A stretch of 64,000 nt of DNA from Clostridium kluyveri DSM 555 (GTDB lineage: Bacteria; Bacillota; Clostridia; Clostridiales; Clostridiaceae): positions 2,914,001-2,978,000 of the forward strand of contig NC_009706.1 in assembly GCF_000016505.1 (NCBI RefSeq). The letters are read 5' to 3'. This document shows, piece after piece, positions 52,564 to 61,899 of this stretch (position 1 is its first letter; each line of letters begins with the position of its first letter). A model generated the notes under the pieces. That model was not told where the DNA came from, ran no database searches, and saw nothing but the letters and a program-made list of their open reading frames with translations. The translations under genes and the position numbers were made by a program.

Positions 52564-53217
52564 ATGCTTACCATAGAAAATTTACATTTTTCCTATACTG
52601 GAAAGCCTCCTTATTTAATAGATTCTGTAAATCTACACATTAAGTATGGAAGTTATGTTTCAATAATAGGTGAAAATGGAAGTGCCAAAACTACTTTAAT
52701 TAAATTAATACTTGGGATTTTACCCCCATTAAAAGGCCATATTCACTTATCTACTAAAAAGATCGGCTATGTTCCTCAACTAATGGAAAATTTTAATTCT
52801 CAATTTCCAATTACAGTTTTAGAACTGCTTAAATGTCATATGAAAGTTTTAAAAATAAAAGATAAAAAGCCTATAGATGTATATCTAAATTATGTGGGGA
52901 TGAATGATTTCAAAAACAGCCTTATAGGAAATTTATCCGGTGGACAACGCCAGAAGATATTTATAGCAAGAGCTATGATGGGCCCACCTGAACTTTTAAT
53001 ACTTGATGAACCTTCTACAGGTATAGATATGATAAGTCAAAAGGAACTATATACCATAATAAAACATTTAAATACCAATTTATCCATAACAGTAATAGCT
53101 GTAGAACATAATTTAGAAGCTGCACTTAAAAATTCTACCCACATATGTGTTATGAGAGACAGCAGCCCATCCATATACACCATTAAAGAGTATAAAGAAT
53201 TATTGAATTTAAAATAA
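52564..53217 (+). CDS. znuC: Zn/Mn-type ABC transporter ATPase
   Basis: 217 residues from ATG 52564 (AGGAGG upstream). Walker A GENGSAKTT (about 38-46; note Ala where Gly is usual), signature LSGGQRQK, Walker B LLILDEPSTGID, H-loop EHN. This is the Zn/Mn family ATPase. The permease follows 26 bases later. No substrate-binding gene is in the window. Metal specificity (Zn vs Mn) is not certain. Confidence 0.85.
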   Translation: MLTIENLHFSYTGKPPYLIDSVNLHIKYGSYVSIIGENGSAKTTLIKLILGILPPLKGHIHLSTKKIGYVPQLMENFNSQFPITVLELLKCHMKVLKIKDKKPIDVYLNYVGMNDFKNSLIGNLSGGQRQKIFIARAMMGPPELLILDEPSTGIDMISQKELYTIIKHLNTNLSITVIAVEHNLEAALKNSTHICVMRDSSPSIYTIKEYKELLNLK

Positions 53218-53243
53218 ATTAATTTCTTATTTTGGAGGTAATC

Positions 53244-54038
53244 ATGTTACAATACGCTTTTATGCAAAATGCAATTATTGCAGGTATATTTATATCCATA
53301 TTATGTCCTGCAGTGGGTACTTTTTTAGTTTTAAAAAGATATTCTATGATGGGCGATACCTTATCTCATTCATCCTTTGCAGGAGTCGCAATAGGCATTG
53401 TATTTGGATACAATCCTATATTCACGGCTTTTATATTTACCTCCATTGCAGGACTTGTAATAGAATTTTTAAGAGATTATTACAAAAAATATGCAGAATT
53501 GATACTTGTAATTGTACTTACCCTATCAGTAGGTATAGCAATCGTACTTATAAGCACTGGAAAGGCCAGCGGAAATGTAAATTCCTATTTATTCGGCAGT
53601 ATACTTACAGTATCTAAAAATGAGCTCTATACTGTATTCATACTTAGTATAATTTCTGTGATAACTCTATCAATACTTTACAACCAACTGCTCTACATAA
53701 CTTTTGATGAAAATGGTGCTAAAGTATGTAGGATAAAGGTAAAACTTATAAACTATTTATTTACACTTTTAGTAGGTGCTACAATTTCTGTATCCCTAAG
53801 AATACTCGGCATCTTAGTCATCTCATCCATGATAGCAATGCCTGTGGCTGCATCTCTACAGCTGCATAAAGGTTTCAAAATTACACTTATATTTTCTATA
53901 ATATTTGGATTTTTAGATATAATGGGAGGATTATTGTTATCTTATTATATAAACAGTGCTCCCGGTGGTACTATTGCTTTAGTTTCCGTACTCACTCTTT
54001 TAATAGTTCTGGGTTATAAAAAATTATGGAATAAATAG
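53244..54038 (+). CDS. znuB: Zn/Mn-type ABC permease
   Basis: 264 residues from ATG 53244 (GGAGGT upstream), eight or nine membrane segments, with MGDTLSHSSFAGVAIG, LVISSMIAMPVAASLQ and the ABC-3 family pattern. Forms the channel with ZnuC. DUF2325 gene follows convergently. Confidence 0.9.
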   Translation: MLQYAFMQNAIIAGIFISILCPAVGTFLVLKRYSMMGDTLSHSSFAGVAIGIVFGYNPIFTAFIFTSIAGLVIEFLRDYYKKYAELILVIVLTLSVGIAIVLISTGKASGNVNSYLFGSILTVSKNELYTVFILSIISVITLSILYNQLLYITFDENGAKVCRIKVKLINYLFTLLVGATISVSLRILGILVISSMIAMPVAASLQLHKGFKITLIFSIIFGFLDIMGGLLLSYYINSAPGGTIALVSVLTLLIVLGYKKLWNK

Positions 54039-54106
54039 CACAAAATCAGATACCTCTATTATCATATATTTTTATATTTCATTCGTACAAATCACTATCA
54101 CTACCT

Positions 54107-54400
54107 TTATCTTTTTATTTGTTTCATGTAATCTTCTATATTCTTATACATACTTGACCAGGAACGCCTGCAGAACATTACTGCTACATCACTTCTTCTA
54201 GATCTTTCCTTTATTATTTCCGCCATATTATGACCTACATAATCTGTAAGTACTAGTACTAAATCTGTATTTTCTGGAATTTTAACCTTTCTATCACCCT
54301 TTTTTCTTCCTGTAACATGCCCTATCTTATTAAAACCAGTTTCTCTTAACTTTTCAGTTATAGTTCCAAGCTTATCTCCTCCAATAACTAGAATACTCAT
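54107..54400 (-). CDS. DUF2325 family protein
   Basis: 97 residues: MSILVIGGDKLGTITEKLRE, DLVLVLTDYVGHN and FCRRSWSSMYKN. DUF2325 is a small Rossmann-like family, often beside metal or selenium genes. Function unknown. The 54405-54620 stretch downstream of cobT holds no gene. Confidence 0.85.
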   Translation of the reverse strand: MSILVIGGDKLGTITEKLRETGFNKIGHVTGRKKGDRKVKIPENTDLVLVLTDYVGHNMAEIIKERSRRSDVAVMFCRRSWSSMYKNIEDYMKQIKR

Positions 54401-54621
54401 AGTTTTCCTCCTCTTTCATTTTTACCCTCAATCGATATTGATATTCATTTTCAATTATACCCCATCTTTAAAATTTTGTAAATACATAAACTCAAAAAAG
54501 TATAATAAAGTCTTTATATACTCTACTACACTTTTTTAAAAATATTTTCACAAATCTTATACAACTATTTCATTTATCCGGTGGAAAATAAGAATTTCTT
54601 TACAGCGAACTCCACCTAAAC

Positions 54622-55704
54622 CTAAGAATCACTTGATTTTCTAATATCTATAAGTTTACTGCCATCTACCTCTGCTTCTTCAAAAGTCCCCATATTATCC
54701 ATAACATATAGAGCAGATTCTAATATTGCAAAAGCCATAGGACATCCTGATCCTTCTCCTAATCTCATATTTAAATTTAACATAGGATTCAATCCTAACT
54801 CTTTCATTACACATTTAGCCGCCGGTTCTGCTGAAAGATGCGAAGGAAATAAAAAATCTACTACCTTTTCATTTAATTTTACAGCACAAAGTGCTGCTAC
54901 AGAAGATATAAAACCATCTATTACAATAGGCACTCTATTTTTAGCAGCCCCTAAAAAGCATCCACATATTCCTGCTATATCAAATCCTCCTACCTTTGCT
55001 ATAACATCAATAATATCTTCTGGATTTGGATTATTTATTTTAATGGCATTTTGAACTGCTTTCTTCTTAGCCTTGAATTTATCTTCTGTAATTCCAGAAC
55101 CTTTTCCCACAGTTTCATTTACTGGCAATTTTAATATAGCACTTAAAACCGCAGAACTTGTGGCCGTATTACATACTCCCATTTCTCCTGTTCCAAATAA
55201 ATCATATCCTTCTTTTACAAGTCCATCTATTATTTCTATTCCCGTTTCAATTGCTTTTATACACTGTTCTCTGGTCATAGCCGGTCCTTTTGCTATATTT
55301 CTAGTACCATAATCTATTTTTTTATTTATGATTTCATCACTTTTGAAATCATAATCAGTTCCTATATCCACTATGGTTCTGTCACATTTGAAAAAATCGC
55401 CCAATACACATACTCCTGTTATACCTTTAACAAAATTTTCAGTAATATTTGCTGTCAATCCTTTTGGACAATTGCTTATACCTTCTTCCCATATTCCATT
55501 ATCTGAACACATTATAACTATATTTTTTTTGTGTATTTTATTATGTACTTTTCCTGTAATTCCAGCCATTTTTACAGCTATTTCTTCTAATTCTCCAAGA
55601 CTTCCTATAGGTTTTGCCAGATTATCTAATCTTTCTTTAGCATTTTTCATAGCTTTTTCATTTCTTTTTTCTATTTTGTTTAGAGTATTTTCAATCAGAC
55701 TCAT
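54622..55704 (-). CDS. cobT: Nicotinate-nucleotide-dimethylbenzimidazole phosphoribosyltransferase
   Basis: 360 residues with the CobT layout: GSLGELEEIAVKMAGITG, VGGFDIAGICGCFLGAAKN, VPIVIDGFISSVAAL, LGEGSGCPMAFAILESAL and the catalytic Glu region near the end. It transfers phosphoribosyl to dimethylbenzimidazole for the cobalamin lower ligand. GGAGGAAT precedes the ATG. Confidence 0.95.
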   Translation of the reverse strand: MSLIENTLNKIEKRNEKAMKNAKERLDNLAKPIGSLGELEEIAVKMAGITGKVHNKIHKKNIVIMCSDNGIWEEGISNCPKGLTANITENFVKGITGVCVLGDFFKCDRTIVDIGTDYDFKSDEIINKKIDYGTRNIAKGPAMTREQCIKAIETGIEIIDGLVKEGYDLFGTGEMGVCNTATSSAVLSAILKLPVNETVGKGSGITEDKFKAKKKAVQNAIKINNPNPEDIIDVIAKVGGFDIAGICGCFLGAAKNRVPIVIDGFISSVAALCAVKLNEKVVDFLFPSHLSAEPAAKCVMKELGLNPMLNLNMRLGEGSGCPMAFAILESALYVMDNMGTFEEAEVDGSKLIDIRKSSDS

Positions 55705-55831
55705 TATATTCCTCCATATATTTTAAAATCTACTAATTTTACATGCCTAATAGATCAAGTGATTCTTAAGGTTCAGACCGGAGTTTGCTATAGAGAAATG
55801 CTTACTTAGAAGAACTTATCCAGGCGCTTAG

Positions 55832-55877
55832 CAGTGCTTATCTCCCACGTTGAAGAAAGTGGGAAGTATTAGCACTG
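55832..55877. repeat. IS200/IS605-type hairpin relic
   Basis: CAGTGCTTATCTCCCAC and GTGGGAAGTATTAGCACTG pair imperfectly around a ten-base loop, a design seen at subterminal ends of IS200/IS605 elements. No transposase gene is beside it. It lies in the gap between cobT and the precorrin-2 dehydrogenase gene. Confidence 0.45.
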
Positions 55878-55914
55878 GTAGCATTCGGATAAAATGCACA
55901 TTAAAATTATATTT

Positions 55915-56541
55915 TCATTTGTAAAACATTTCAATAACAATACAGGCTTTCCCTTTTTTATAAAAAAAATAAAAATCATCTGTACTTATAAAATTCATGA
56001 TAACTTTCCTGTATTCCATTTTGGAAATACTATTTCTAACTTTAGAACTAAATTCCACAAAATCATCATATTTTTTTATATAGTTTATCAATTTATCTGC
56101 AATAAATATTGAAGTTATAGGAGATACGCCCTTTGTGTTCACTCCTATTGAGATATTTTTAGTACTCCTATGACAGGGTATAATACAGTTTCCCTCTTTG
56201 GAATCTGTGGCATCTACATATATTTTACAAAGATTCCTGCAGTGCTGTCTTATAGTTGAATTAACCTTCTCATCATCTGTAGCAATTACCACAATATGCT
56301 TATCTGCTATATGATGCACATCATATTTTTCTTTAATCAACGTAACATTTAAATTCTTTTTAATATTGTCAAAACTGCCCATAAAATTTTCAGACAGTAT
56401 ATATACCTGGCATTCTTTCATGACAAAAGTTTCAGATTTTATGTAAGAGGCAGATCCTCCACCTATTATGATCACTTTTATCTTAGAAGATAGAAGTGAA
56501 ATAAGTATAGGTACATTATTCTCTTGAATGTTTTTTTTCAA
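55915..56541 (-). CDS. Precorrin-2 dehydrogenase / sirohydrochlorin ferrochelatase-type
   Basis: 208 residues. Nucleotide-binding start (VIIIGGGSASYIKSE), then YDVHHIADKHIVVIATDDEK, RNLCKIYVDATDSKEGN, as in the N-terminal half of CysG/Met8. TTG start, with AAGGAG ten bases upstream. Oxidises precorrin-2 to sirohydrochlorin in siroheme and cobalamin synthesis. The usual GG is GGGSAS here. Confidence 0.8.
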   Translation of the reverse strand: MKKNIQENNVPILISLLSSKIKVIIIGGGSASYIKSETFVMKECQVYILSENFMGSFDNIKKNLNVTLIKEKYDVHHIADKHIVVIATDDEKVNSTIRQHCRNLCKIYVDATDSKEGNCIIPCHRSTKNISIGVNTKGVSPITSIFIADKLINYIKKYDDFVEFSSKVRNSISKMEYRKVIMNFISTDDFYFFYKKGKACIVIEMFYK

Positions 56542-56589
56542 ATCCAGATTTCTCCTTTTATAAAATGATTTTCAGGTTAGAGTATAGTC

Positions 56590-57567
56590 TTAAAAATAAG
56601 TTAAAATTAATATTATACATATTATTGCAAAAAAAATCATTATATTGATTTCAGAAAAATACATAAGTTTTATACTCTCTTTTATATGCCTAAAATTTAA
56701 CTCCACAGACTTGTCACCTATAGTGGGCTTATGTACTAATTCCCCAAAATATTTATTGGTACCTCCAAGCTGTATATTCATGGCACCTGCCGCTGCCCCT
56801 TCCGGATATGCACAATTGGGGCTTTTATGATTTTTTCTATCTCTTATCATTATTTTAAAAGCATGAGCAACACTTCCTTTTACTATGGAGGCAGATATAC
56901 ACATAAAAATCCCGGTGATTCTAGCTGGAATAAAATTAAATATATCGTCCACCTTTGCAGGAAAAAATCCTATATATCTATATTTTTTATTCATGTATCC
57001 AAGCATTGAATCCATAGTATTTATCCCCTTATAGAGCATTGCAAAAGGAGCGCCAAAGACTGCATAAATAAGTGGAGCTATAACTCCATCTGAAGTATTT
57101 TCCGCCACTGTCTCTACACCTGCCCTTATTATTTCCTCACTATTTAAACCAGCAGTATCTCTTCCCACTATATTCGAAAGTTTAGTCCTTGCATCTATAA
57201 TATTATCTTTTTTCAAAGCATAATATACTTTTTTGGCTTCCACTGCCAAACATCTGGCTGAAATAGTTGTCCAAATAAGAAATATATTTACTATCTGATA
57301 TAAAATTATATTCTTTCTCAAAATCATAAGTAGTATAAAGGGTATAAAAAAGCTAACCATACCCACTATTAAAACTATTATGCCACCCCAAATTTTAAGA
57401 TTTTTCTCATCTTTATAAAGATTTCTTCCTTTTATCTCTAAATATGATATTAACTTTCCTATGTATATTACAGGATGGGGAAACTTATAAGGATCTCCAA
57501 TTATCCAGTCTACTAAAACCGCTGCGAAAATATTTATGAAGTTAATAATTAAGAATAAAGTAAACAA
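56590..57567 (-). CDS. cbiB: Adenosylcobinamide-phosphate synthase
   Basis: 325 residues with the CbiB/CobD signature: VDWIIGDPYKFPHPVIYIG, RDTAGLNSEEIIRAGVETVA, ENTSDGVIAPLIYAVFGAPF, PNCAYPEGAAAGAMNIQLGG. It attaches aminopropanol to adenosylcobyric acid at the membrane. TTG start with GGGGGA six bases upstream. Cobalamin cluster. Confidence 0.93.
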   Translation of the reverse strand: MFTLFLIINFINIFAAVLVDWIIGDPYKFPHPVIYIGKLISYLEIKGRNLYKDEKNLKIWGGIIVLIVGMVSFFIPFILLMILRKNIILYQIVNIFLIWTTISARCLAVEAKKVYYALKKDNIIDARTKLSNIVGRDTAGLNSEEIIRAGVETVAENTSDGVIAPLIYAVFGAPFAMLYKGINTMDSMLGYMNKKYRYIGFFPAKVDDIFNFIPARITGIFMCISASIVKGSVAHAFKIMIRDRKNHKSPNCAYPEGAAAGAMNIQLGGTNKYFGELVHKPTIGDKSVELNFRHIKESIKLMYFSEINIMIFFAIICIILILTYF

Positions 57568-57605
57568 ATTTAATCCCCCTTTAGCTGTCTTATACTTTAA
57601 AGCTA

Positions 57606-58160
57606 TTAATCCTCATGTAATCCGTAAAAAACATACCATGGTGCTATGGCCACAGCTGTACCCTTCGCCTGTTCCCTGAGCAAAAACTCCCTTACTTCAT
57701 CTTTGTGCAAAGCAATTACCTGTATATCTTCCGCTTCTTCCAGCTGCTGTTTAGGATTTTTATTTTCCTCTAAATTCTCATCTATTTCCATCTTTATTAC
57801 CCTGACTCTATCTGTCACAAGGGCTGGATTTGCATAAAGCTCAGGTCCTACAGATTTTATTCTTCCATTATATCCTGTTTCTTCTTTTAGTTCTCTTACA
57901 GCACTTTCAAATAAACTCTCATTTTCTACCAGTCCCGCTGGAAATCCAATGACATACTTATCAACTGCAGGCCTGTATTGTTTTATAAATATATATCTGT
58001 TAGATGGTACCAGCTTACTTATTATTATAACCGTGCTTGTAGTATTTGTTCTCTCTATACTCTCCCACTTTAGAAGTTCATTTTCTTTTCCTAGATAAGT
58101 AATTTCTTCCATTCTAACCCATTTACCTTCATATAATACTTTTTTTGATACTCTTTCCAT
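57606..58160 (-). CDS. NUDIX hydrolase (ADP-ribose pyrophosphatase-like)
   Basis: 184 residues with a Nudix box GLVENESLFESAVRELKEET (the Glu residues bind Mg2+) and an N-terminal GKWVRMEEITYLG typical of ADP-ribose hydrolases. Coupled to the MocR gene by a TAATG overlap; the GGAGGATATG in the MocR tail is its Shine-Dalgarno. Confidence 0.9.
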   Translation of the reverse strand: MERVSKKVLYEGKWVRMEEITYLGKENELLKWESIERTNTTSTVIIISKLVPSNRYIFIKQYRPAVDKYVIGFPAGLVENESLFESAVRELKEETGYNGRIKSVGPELYANPALVTDRVRVIKMEIDENLEENKNPKQQLEEAEDIQVIALHKDEVREFLLREQAKGTAVAIAPWYVFYGLHED

Positions 58161-59608
58161 TATACATATCCTCCTAATTTTTGGATTTCTTCTCCAATTA
58201 TCATAAAACCCTTTTTTATATTCTCTTTACTAACTCTTGAAAACCCCAGCCTTAAAGTATCCTGTCCCTTATCATCTACATAAAATACATCCCCTGGAGT
58301 GAATATAACTTTCCTTCTATAACATCTAGCTAAAAGTTCCCTTGAATTTATGTCTTTTAATTTTATAAATATATGCATTCCCCCTTCTCCCAGTACTTCT
58401 CTATTTTTTATATACTGTTTTGCACATTTTAATGCAAATTCATATTTTTCCTTATACACTTTTCTGGCCTTTTTTATGTATTTATCAAAATTGCCGCAGT
58501 TTAAGTAATCATAAAAAATTGCCTGATCAAGGGAAGAAGTATGAATATTCCTGCTTCTCTTTATGCTCTCTAAATAATCTATAAGTATCTTGTCACCCAA
58601 TATCCACCCTATTCTTATTCCTGGAAACAATATCTTTGAAAAACTTCCTATGTATATAACACTATTACCAGAGCCACTAAAAGCAGCCATAGGGGATACA
58701 TGTGCTCCAAAATATCGAAGCTCCTCATTAAAACCATCTTCAATTATAGGTATATCATGATGTTTAAGTATATTATATATAGAAACCCTTTTCTCCGGTG
58801 ACATCACAATACCTGTGGGATTATGATAGGAAGGAACAAAATAAGAAATTTTAAATTTATTTTTTTTTAGCTCCTTTTCAAGCATATTTAAGTTAACCCC
58901 GTCTCTTTCCATATCTACCCCTGTTATATTAAGTCCATGAAGCCTCATAATCTTAATTGCAGTATTATGAGTTGGATTTTCACATATTATACCATCTCCC
59001 TCTTTTGTAATACAGGATAACACCAAATCAAACCCTTCTGTAAAACCATTGGTTATGAGTATGTCTTTTTCCTGTATATTTACCCCTTTATTTTCCATAT
59101 ATTTCAATAGATATTCAATAAGAGGTTTATATCCCTTTGCATATCCATAATTTAAGACTTTTTCTCCTTCTATAGCCATTCTGTTTAAAAATGCCTTTTT
59201 AAATTCATCTACATTAAATAAACTTTCATCAGGAGCTATGCTTTTAAAAGATATCATTCCCTTTTGCCATTTGGCTTCATGTTTAATTATATCTAATTTT
59301 TCTGAAAGTCTGCCATAATTATTTATTTTACTCTCCCAGGATACCTTCCATTTCTCTTGAAAATCCACTTTCACATTTGAGACGAAAGTTCCTCTGCCCT
59401 TTTTCATGTATACAAAGCCTTCATCCTGTAAAAATTCGTAGGCACACATTATGGTATTTCTGCTTACATTAAACATGGACGCCATTTCTCTGGTAGAAGG
59501 GAGCTTTTCATCTCTTCTAAGAAGTCCTTTTAGTATCATATCTTTAATATAATCTTTTAACTGTATATATACAACCCTATCTTTATCTATTTTAATATTA
59601 GAGAACAT
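58160..59608 (-). CDS. MocR/PdxR-type GntR-aminotransferase fusion regulator
   Basis: 482 residues from ATG 59608 (GAGGTGA upstream). GntR winged helix at about 8-75 (YIQLKDYIKDMILKG, LPSTREMASMFNVSRNT) and an aminotransferase fold at about 110-480 with the PLP region SFSKILFPGIRIGW. MocR regulators often control PLP or metabolic genes. Coupled with the NUDIX gene. Confidence 0.9.
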   Translation of the reverse strand: MFSNIKIDKDRVVYIQLKDYIKDMILKGLLRRDEKLPSTREMASMFNVSRNTIMCAYEFLQDEGFVYMKKGRGTFVSNVKVDFQEKWKVSWESKINNYGRLSEKLDIIKHEAKWQKGMISFKSIAPDESLFNVDEFKKAFLNRMAIEGEKVLNYGYAKGYKPLIEYLLKYMENKGVNIQEKDILITNGFTEGFDLVLSCITKEGDGIICENPTHNTAIKIMRLHGLNITGVDMERDGVNLNMLEKELKKNKFKISYFVPSYHNPTGIVMSPEKRVSIYNILKHHDIPIIEDGFNEELRYFGAHVSPMAAFSGSGNSVIYIGSFSKILFPGIRIGWILGDKILIDYLESIKRSRNIHTSSLDQAIFYDYLNCGNFDKYIKKARKVYKEKYEFALKCAKQYIKNREVLGEGGMHIFIKLKDINSRELLARCYRRKVIFTPGDVFYVDDKGQDTLRLGFSRVSKENIKKGFMIIGEEIQKLGGYV

Positions 59609-59657
59609 AATAAATTTCACCTCAAATATATTTTTACACAATTACATAAATAAATAA

Positions 59658-59696
59658 AGAATAATACCTGTTTAAATGTTTAAAAGATATTATTCT
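59658..59696 (-). terminator. Intrinsic terminator of metQ
   Basis: AGAATAATA/TATTATTCT around a 21-base spacer, ending in TTTATTT on the minus strand. Confidence 0.6.
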
Positions 59697-59772
59697 CTAT
59701 TCTATGAGGTGGTTTTAGTTAAAATTATCTATTTTCCCCTAAATTTATTTGGGTTTTCAGCATCAAATTCAC

Positions 59773-60588
59773 TTAAAATGCAGGAACTATACTCCCTTTG
59801 TAATTTTCATTTATAAATTTTCTAATTTGTTCATCATTTACAGCTTTTGCTAATGCTTTTATATAAGGTTTATCCTTATCTTCCTTCTTAACTGCGATTA
59901 TATTGGCATAAGGTGAATCTTTTGACTCTATGGCAATGGCATCTTTAGTTGGATTTAAATTTGCCTCCAATGCATAATTTGTATTTATAACTGCCCCATC
60001 CACATCTGCTAGTATCCTTGGAAGCTGTGGTGCATCAACCTCCTGTATATTTAAATTCTTTTTATTTTCAGTTATATCCAGTTTTGATATTGTATCCCCA
60101 TCTTTTACTTTTATAAGTCCTTCTTTAGCCAATAATTTTAAAGCCCTAGCTCCATTTGTAGCATCATTTGGTATGGCAATTTGCGCTCCATCTTTCAACT
60201 CACTTAAACTTTTAATTTTACTTGAGTAAAATCCCATTGGTTCAATATGAACTTTAGCAACGTAAACTAAGTCTGTATTGTTCTTTTTATTAAACTCTTC
60301 TAAATATGGTATGTGCTGAAAGAAGTTTGCATCTATTTCCCCTGACTGTAATGCCTTATTTGGAGTTACATAATCTGTAAACTCAACTATTTCAAGATCA
60401 TATCCTGCTTTTTTCAGTATAGGCTTAACTTTTTCAAGTATTTCCTTGTGAGGTTGTGGAGATGCCCCTATCTTTATAGTAGTTTTATCCTCACTTTTAC
60501 TTGTACTTCCTTCACTTTTCTGTGTTCCACATCCAACTAATGCAAGAACAAATATTAATGATAAAATAACTGTTAGTACCCTTTTCAT
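59773..60588 (-). CDS. metQ: Methionine ABC transporter substrate-binding lipoprotein (MetQ)
   Basis: 271 residues. Lipobox LALVGC (Cys20), then the NlpA/MetQ fold: IKIGASPQPHKEILEKVKP, FTDYVTPNKALQSGEIDANF, FQHIPYLEEF, KDGAQIAIPNDATNGARALK. Binds methionine for the MetNIQ importer at the outer membrane face. A SAM riboswitch precedes it. metN and metI are not adjacent in this window. Confidence 0.9.
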   Translation of the reverse strand: MKRVLTVILSLIFVLALVGCGTQKSEGSTSKSEDKTTIKIGASPQPHKEILEKVKPILKKAGYDLEIVEFTDYVTPNKALQSGEIDANFFQHIPYLEEFNKKNNTDLVYVAKVHIEPMGFYSSKIKSLSELKDGAQIAIPNDATNGARALKLLAKEGLIKVKDGDTISKLDITENKKNLNIQEVDAPQLPRILADVDGAVINTNYALEANLNPTKDAIAIESKDSPYANIIAVKKEDKDKPYIKALAKAVNDEQIRKFINENYKGSIVPAF

Positions 60589-60619
60589 TCTTATTCCCCC
60601 TTATAATATTAAATTAAAA

Positions 60620-60649
60620 ACAAATAAAACTCGAGGATAACCTCGAGCT
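60620..60649 (-). terminator. Terminator of the SAM riboswitch
   Basis: CTCGAGG/CCTCGAG around ATAA (read on the minus strand as TTAT), followed by TTTTATTT. Expression platform of the aptamer at 60664-60772. Confidence 0.85.
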
Positions 60650-60663
60650 AAAAACCTCAAACT

Positions 60664-60772
60664 ATCCCCTATCTTTCAGCTTAAGCTGTAGGAATTAGCA
60701 CCAATGTATTAAAAAACAATACTGGTTGCTGGGCTTCATAGGGCCAGTCCCTCCACCGCTCTTGATAAAGCT
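60664..60772 (-). promoter_or_regulatory. SAM-I riboswitch (S-box)
   Basis: On the minus strand: TTTATCAAGAGCGGTGGAGG, GACTGGCCC, ATGAAGCCCAGCAACC, GGTGCTAATTCC and GAAAGATAGG: all S-box conserved blocks in order. With SAM the terminator forms and metQ is shut off. Confidence 0.95.
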
Positions 60773-60961
60773 TGTATTAAATTCATAACTTACAGAATAA
60801 ATTATAACACACAATAAAATAATGTCAATACCATTTTTTTAAAACCACTATCCCATATAAATACCACTGTTGTGGCTCTTTAACATTTAAATGAAAATGT
60901 ATATTATTATATTAAAAGGCCCAATGCCTGAAAATAAAGTTCATTTTGGAGGAATTATGAT

Positions 60962-61855
60962 ATGAAAGTAGGAATTATAATGGGTGGGATATCTTCAGAA
61001 AGAGAAGTTTCCCTAAATTCAGGAAAATCCATAATAAACTATATGGATAAAAATAAATATGAAATAGTACCTATTGTTATAGATAAGAAAAATGATGTAT
61101 TTGAAAAAGTAAAAGATATAGATTTTGCCTTTATTGCTCTTCATGGCAAATTTGGTGAGGATGGTATAATACAATCCGTTTTCCAAACCATGGATATACC
61201 TTATTCAGGCTGCAGCCCCTTAACCAGCGGCATCTGTATGGATAAGGACATAAGTAAGAAACTGCTATATTCTGCCAATATAAATACAGCAGAATGGATA
61301 TGTATAAAATCCATAGAGAATATTGATTATGACTACTTAGAAAAGATGGGGTATCCTGTAGTTGTAAAACCAAATTCCGGTGGTTCAAGTGTAGCAACTA
61401 CTATAATAGAAAAGAGTGAAGATATAGAAGAAGCTGCTCGTCTTGCCTTTAATTACGATGAGGAAGTTATGATTGAAAAATATATAGAAGGAGACGAAAT
61501 AACTTGTTGTATATTAGACGGAACTGCCCTACCCATACTTGCCATAAAACCTAATAAGGGTTCTTTCTTTGATTACACTTCAAAATATGCAGATGGCGGT
61601 TCTGAAGAAATAGTAGTAGAATTTGAAAAACCACTTCAAAGTAAGATTGAAGAAATATCCCTAAAGTGCTGGGAACTATTCAAATGCAAAGGCTATGTCC
61701 GAGTAGACATGATATTAAAAGATAAAGTTCCCTATGTACTTGAGCTTAATACTCTGCCGGGACTTACAAAAAATAGTCTTTTCCCAAAAAGCGCTAATGG
61801 GGTAAATATATCCTTCACAGAACTATTAGATAAAATAATTCAATGTTCTATGTAA
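60962..61855 (+). CDS. ddl: D-alanine--D-alanine ligase
   Basis: 297 residues from ATG 60962 (GGAGGA eight bases upstream; the nearer ATG at 60958 runs into a stop). [20 protein letters not shown], the ATP-grasp core [19 protein letters not shown], and [20 protein letters not shown]. Joins two D-Ala for peptidoglycan precursors. Confidence 0.95.
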
Positions 61856-61869
61856 AAAAATTTTTTCAT

Positions 61870-61899
61870 CAGGGGAATACAATGGTGTTTTCCCCTGGA
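61870..61899. terminator. Bidirectional terminator
   Basis: CAGGGGAA/TTCCCCTG between ddl and the beta-CASP gene (convergent); the minus-strand read-out has a long T run. Confidence 0.8.
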
